This document shows positions 60,686 to 64,000 of a stretch of 64,000 bases of DNA, piece after piece. The position numbers were made by a program, and so were the translations under genes. Each line of letters begins with the position of its first letter. The stretch's first letter is position 1. This DNA comes from Rhizobium deserti (GTDB lineage Bacteria; Pseudomonadota; Alphaproteobacteria; Rhizobiales; Rhizobiaceae). The stretch is from positions 1-64,000 of the forward strand of contig NZ_SMTL01000006.1 in the NCBI RefSeq assembly GCF_004358025.1, written 5' to 3'. The notes beneath the pieces are model-generated. The model did no database searches, was not told where the DNA came from, and worked only from the letters and a program-made list of their open reading frames with translations.

Positions 60686-62986
60686 TTGTTTGCTCATCGA
60701 CCGTTACGGCGACTTGCGATCCGGGTGAGTTGGACATCATCCAGCTCTCTCCTATTGTTGCTGGCAATCAGCGGTCTCGCCATTCTCGCACTCGTTTTCC
60801 TGGCAACCGTTTGGGCAGGAAAGGAGAGCGATGCTGCGGCTCTCGACCGTCAGCGTTCGCTCGTCAACAGCCGCCTCCAGGATCAGGTCCGGCGCGTGTC
60901 GCAGGACATTCAACTGATGGGGGCGGGTTTCACATCCCTCCAGGTTGCAGATTCCGCGTCTGCAGCAGCCGGTCGGGCCGGTGTGAGCTCGACCGAAGCA
61001 TTCGGTAAAATCGCCACGACGGTATTTGGCTACAACGCAGCATTCCTCGTAACCGCGCACGGGGAGCTTGCTCTTCAATCGGACGCTGAAACGGCCAGGC
61101 GTTTTAGATGGGTGCGACCGCTACTGCAGCCGATGATCAGCGATCTGGAAGCAACACAAAGCAGCGGCTCTCACCTATCCAACGACGATGAGAAGCCAAG
61201 TCGCGTGGAACTGATGCGTCTGGAAGGGCGTCCTTCCATCGCCGGCGTGATAGCCGTGGCAGGTTCAGCACCCGTCGATGGCGCCAAAATTTCCGATGCT
61301 AAAAGGTTATATCTGGTGGCATTCCGGTTTCTCGACGGCGCCACGCTCGATATGCTGAGCCGTGAACAGGGCCTGGCGCGAGCCCGTTATGCTCGCACCG
61401 CCGATCAGGAGCACAACGAAGTTGCCTTTCAGATCGAAGCAACGGCAACGGGAGAGCCGATCGGCTTCATCATCTGGACACCGGATCTTCCGGGCTCACG
61501 GGTGATCGGCCGGCTTGTTCCCGTGCTTTCCGTTGCCGGGCTGGTCATTGCGGTGCTTTTCTTCGCCTTGATGGCCCGTCTGAGGCTGAGCCTTAGCAGG
61601 CTGAGTGCCAGCGAATACAATGCCCGTCATTTGTCTCTGCATGACGTGCTGACCGGCCTCCCGAACCGGGCTATGTTTGCAACGCGTTTTCAACAGTGCC
61701 TGGGCGACTTGAAGCTATCCGGCGGATCGGCGGTGCTTGCGCTCATCGACCTCGACAAATTCAAGGACGTGAACGATTCCTACGGTCACCCTGCCGGCGA
61801 TGAGTTGCTTCGGGGCGTTGTTGCAAGGATGAATGCGCTGATCGGCGCCAGCGATACCCTTGCACGACTTGGTGGAGATGAATTCGCCCTGATACTTGCA
61901 GGCGCCAATGAAGCGGACGGTGGGCATATCGTCCTTTGCAACAAGATCATCGAAGCCCTGAGCAAGCCTTTCGAATTGCGCGGAGGAGACACGACGGTTC
62001 GGATAGGATGTTCCATCGGCATTGTCTCCTTCAACAAGACCAGCGACGGAGAGAGCGAGATATTCAGACGTGCGGATGTCGCGCTTTATGAAGCCAAGAG
62101 CAGCGGGCGGGGATGCTTGAAAGAGTACCAAGCCTCCCTTGACCACAGGGTGGAGGCTCGCGAAAGCCTGAAAAAAGATCTTCGGCTTGTGCTTCAGGAT
62201 CGTGAATTCGGTTTGGACGAGACAGAGGCATTTCATTTCCATGATGCGGGTCATCTAGAGGTGTTCTTTCAGGGCGTTCATCCAGCTTCGGACTGGGACC
62301 GGCTTACGGGTGCCGAGGCTCTTGTTCGCTGGCGACACCCAGTTCACGGTCTGCTGTCTCCGGACAGGTTCATCCCAATTGCAGAAGAAGCCGACATGAT
62401 GGATCAGCTTGGCGAATGGGTGCTGCGAAATGCAGCGCTGGCCGCTGCGAGTTGGCCCCCTGAGATGTTGCTCGCCGTCAATGTATCCCCGTCGCAGCTC
62501 CGCCATCGAGGTTTTGATAACCGTGTGCTCTCAGTCCTGTCTGAGGCAGGACTGACGCCGTCACGACTTGAACTCGAACTAACAGAAGCAGCGTTCTTTG
62601 ATATTGATGAACAAGCCCAAGCGACGCTTGGACGCCTTCGGGATCATGGGGTCCAAATCGTTCTGGACGATTTCGGTACCGGCTTCTCATCGCTCAGCCA
62701 CCTTATTCACCTCAACATAGACCGCATCAAGATCGATAGATCCTTTGTGAGCCTGCTGGGCACAAAGGCCGAGGGCGCGGCGATTGTTTCAGCCATATTG
62801 GGCTTGAGCCGCACGCTTGGAAAGGCGACCACGGCAGAAGGTGTCGAGACGGAAGGGCAGCGCGATTTCCTGATAGCTGCGGGTTGTCACGACCTGCAAG
62901 GCTTCCTGCTTTCCCGGCCCGTGCCCTCGGTGGAGTTCAGCGCCTCCATTCTACTGGCTGATAAGAAGCCGGTCGCCGGGCGTTAA
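60686..62986 (+). CDS. CHASE4-GGDEF-EAL cyclic-di-GMP signalling protein
   Basis: 766 residues from UUG 60686 (GGAGAAGG upstream). Two transmembrane helices (about 22-44 and 272-296) flank a CHASE4-type periplasmic domain. The GGDEF domain has LSLHDVLTGLPNRAMF, LIDLDKFKDVNDSYGHPAGD and LARLGGDEFALIL; the RxxD inhibitory site is missing. The EAL domain has GAEALVRWRHP, AVNVSPSQLR, ELTEAAFF, VLDDFGTGFSSL, IKIDRSF and AEGVETEGQ, all intact. The linker before EAL is longer than usual (EFGLDETEAFHFHDAGHLEV). It could be bifunctional. Confidence 0.93.
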   Translation: MFAHRPLRRLAIRVSWTSSSSLLLLLAISGLAILALVFLATVWAGKESDAAALDRQRSLVNSRLQDQVRRVSQDIQLMGAGFTSLQVADSASAAAGRAGVSSTEAFGKIATTVFGYNAAFLVTAHGELALQSDAETARRFRWVRPLLQPMISDLEATQSSGSHLSNDDEKPSRVELMRLEGRPSIAGVIAVAGSAPVDGAKISDAKRLYLVAFRFLDGATLDMLSREQGLARARYARTADQEHNEVAFQIEATATGEPIGFIIWTPDLPGSRVIGRLVPVLSVAGLVIAVLFFALMARLRLSLSRLSASEYNARHLSLHDVLTGLPNRAMFATRFQQCLGDLKLSGGSAVLALIDLDKFKDVNDSYGHPAGDELLRGVVARMNALIGASDTLARLGGDEFALILAGANEADGGHIVLCNKIIEALSKPFELRGGDTTVRIGCSIGIVSFNKTSDGESEIFRRADVALYEAKSSGRGCLKEYQASLDHRVEARESLKKDLRLVLQDREFGLDETEAFHFHDAGHLEVFFQGVHPASDWDRLTGAEALVRWRHPVHGLLSPDRFIPIAEEADMMDQLGEWVLRNAALAAASWPPEMLLAVNVSPSQLRHRGFDNRVLSVLSEAGLTPSRLELELTEAAFFDIDEQAQATLGRLRDHGVQIVLDDFGTGFSSLSHLIHLNIDRIKIDRSFVSLLGTKAEGAAIVSAILGLSRTLGKATTAEGVETEGQRDFLIAAGCHDLQGFLLSRPVPSVEFSASILLADKKPVAGR

Positions 62987-63131
62987 GCCATTTAAGCAAA
63001 TTGGCTCCCAACTTGCGTGGGACAAGCTGACCTTTATCGATTGCATGCATAGGCCCATTCCGACTTCCCTACCGAAAGAGATATGCTGTCTATACTTAGA
63101 AGATAGCGAATTGCCTGGTATCCAATGGACT

Positions 63132-64000
63132 TTAAGGTCTCGGATTGCGGGTGCTTTCGCTCCCGCCGAGCGGGATGGTGAGGCGGGCGATCAAGCCCTT
63201 CGGTTGTCTGTCCAGCAGTTCGAGCGCGCCGTGATGTGCTTCGACAATTTCCGACACGATCGAGAGCCCAAGGCCGAAACCGGCATCGGCATCCCGCCGT
63301 GCTGCATCCAGCTTGAAAAACGGCTCGAGAACCCGGTTACGGTACTGGTCCGGAATGCCCGGACCATCATCCGCGACCTCGACGACAGCCTGTCCCATAC
63401 CTTCGCTGAGGGTAACCTCAACCTTGGTTCCAAATTTGACTGCGTTCTCACACAGATTGGTAACGGCGCGGGTCAAGGCCAGAGGCCTGAACTCTGCAAC
63501 CAGCCGTGACGGACCCTGATAGGTCACGTCGTGCCCCATATCAGCAAATTCATCGCAGACCGTCTGCAGGAGGGAGGCAAGATCGGCGCGTTGAGCTTCC
63601 TCGCGCTGATGATTGTCGCGAAGATAGTCGAGGCTTTCCTTGAGGAGATGGTCGATCCGCTCGACATCTGCAAGCAACCCCTCGCGGACCTCGTCTTCCT
63701 TCACACGTTCGGCCCGCAGCCGCAGCCGCGTCAACGGCGTGCGCAGGTCATGACTGATCCCGCGCAGCATTCGGGTACGCGCTTCGACCATGGTCGATAT
63801 GCGCCTTTGCATGCCATTGAGCGCCCTGGCCAAGGCGACAATCTCGACACTGCCCCGCTCCTCGAAAGGCGCCGGCCCGAGCGAAATGTCGGCTTTCATT
63901 GCCGCGGACGCAATCCGCCGCAATGGACGGGTGATGGCCCAGACGGCAAACACCGAAAAGAGGATGATCAGCGTGACCAGGGCAACCAGGTAGTTCGAGC
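63132..64000 (-). CDS. two-component sensor histidine kinase (partial)
   Basis: At least 289 residues are visible; the N-terminal sensor lies beyond the right edge. Visible parts are a second transmembrane helix (NYLVALVTLIILFSVFAVWA), HAMP (TRPLRRIASAAMKADISLGP), HisKA with MLRGISHDLRTPLTRLRLR, and an EnvZ-like HATPase_c with NLCENAVKFG, DDGPGIPDQYRNRVLEPFFK and GFGLGLSIVSEIVEAHHG. The response regulator is probably encoded upstream, outside the window. Confidence 0.93.
   Translation of the reverse strand, partial: SNYLVALVTLIILFSVFAVWAITRPLRRIASAAMKADISLGPAPFEERGSVEIVALARALNGMQRRISTMVEARTRMLRGISHDLRTPLTRLRLRAERVKEDEVREGLLADVERIDHLLKESLDYLRDNHQREEAQRADLASLLQTVCDEFADMGHDVTYQGPSRLVAEFRPLALTRAVTNLCENAVKFGTKVEVTLSEGMGQAVVEVADDGPGIPDQYRNRVLEPFFKLDAARRDADAGFGLGLSIVSEIVEAHHGALELLDRQPKGLIARLTIPLGGSESTRNPRP

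Noticed and set aside
1..64000. CRISPR arrays, tRNAs, intact insertion sequences, prophage or integrase genes
   Set aside because: I looked for regularly spaced repeats, cloverleaf-like T-arm sequence and transposase or integrase motifs on both strands and saw none that I could support by eye.

Overview
The window comes from an alphaproteobacterium of the Rhizobiaceae (Rhizobium/Agrobacterium/Sinorhizobium group). The left edge is the 5' end of a 16S rRNA gene with the typical rhizobial start. The protein repertoire is rhizobial throughout: noeJ/noeK mannose-nucleotide genes, a BgsBA-type beta-glucan synthase, opp- and ugp-type ABC importers and many Gfo/Idh/MocA dehydrogenases. In Agrobacterium and Sinorhizobium minCDE lies on the second chromosome or chromid, so this is probably a secondary replicon that carries an rrn operon. 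That is an inference.

Layout. 0-5.7 kb (minus strand): 16S rRNA with its leader and promoter, a soluble-looking FtsK translocase, and the minC-minD-minE division-site operon with its own terminator and a CtrA-type site upstream. 5.7-13.7 kb (minus strand): one operon of amiC-like sensor, amiR-like ANTAR antiterminator, two oligopeptide-type permeases, a binding protein, an acetamidase/formamidase and a double ATPase. It is preceded by a leader with a promoter, small hairpins and an intrinsic terminator, which fits an amide-induced uptake and hydrolysis system controlled by antitermination. 13.8-19.1 kb: a BarA-like hybrid histidine kinase divergent from a REC-EAL phosphodiesterase that is translationally coupled to a TadG-like surface protein. 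19.2-28.4 kb: membrane protein YedI, cell-wall enzymes (L,D-transpeptidase, GH25), a PPOX-like stress protein, a siderophore-interacting flavoprotein, a glycosyltransferase, and a UV-damage endonuclease next to a PD-(D/E)XK-like DUF2161 protein. 28.6-32.9 kb: a dCache/HAMP sensor convergent with the bgsB-bgsA glucan synthase operon. 33-41.7 kb: an accessory stretch of small unknown genes, a winged-helix regulator, noeK-noeJ, an SDR remnant and a DUF72 gene.

41.8-55.5 kb is a large catabolic block. A GntR regulator with a palindromic operator precedes a HypD-like member of the DHDPS family. Next comes a TetR-centred divergent locus: two Gfo/Idh/MocA dehydrogenases, a TIM-barrel isomerase and a DUF993 protein on the minus strand, and a CUT1 ABC sugar importer with two more dehydrogenases on the plus strand. 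The same operator-like sequence lies in front of both halves. The substrate is unknown; an oxidised-sugar (keto-sugar) route is the most natural reading.

55.5-64 kb: cold-shock protein, DUF3606 protein, a 24-residue membrane peptide, ureidoglycine aminohydrolase, an MFS organic-acid/H+ symporter, an orphan amino-acid binding protein, a CHASE4-GGDEF-EAL protein, and a sensor kinase cut by the right edge.

Recurring themes are cyclic-di-GMP control of the cell surface (two EAL proteins, BgsA, TadG), envelope and division, and scavenging of amides, sugars and purine-derived nitrogen. I found no CRISPR array, tRNA, intact insertion sequence or prophage.
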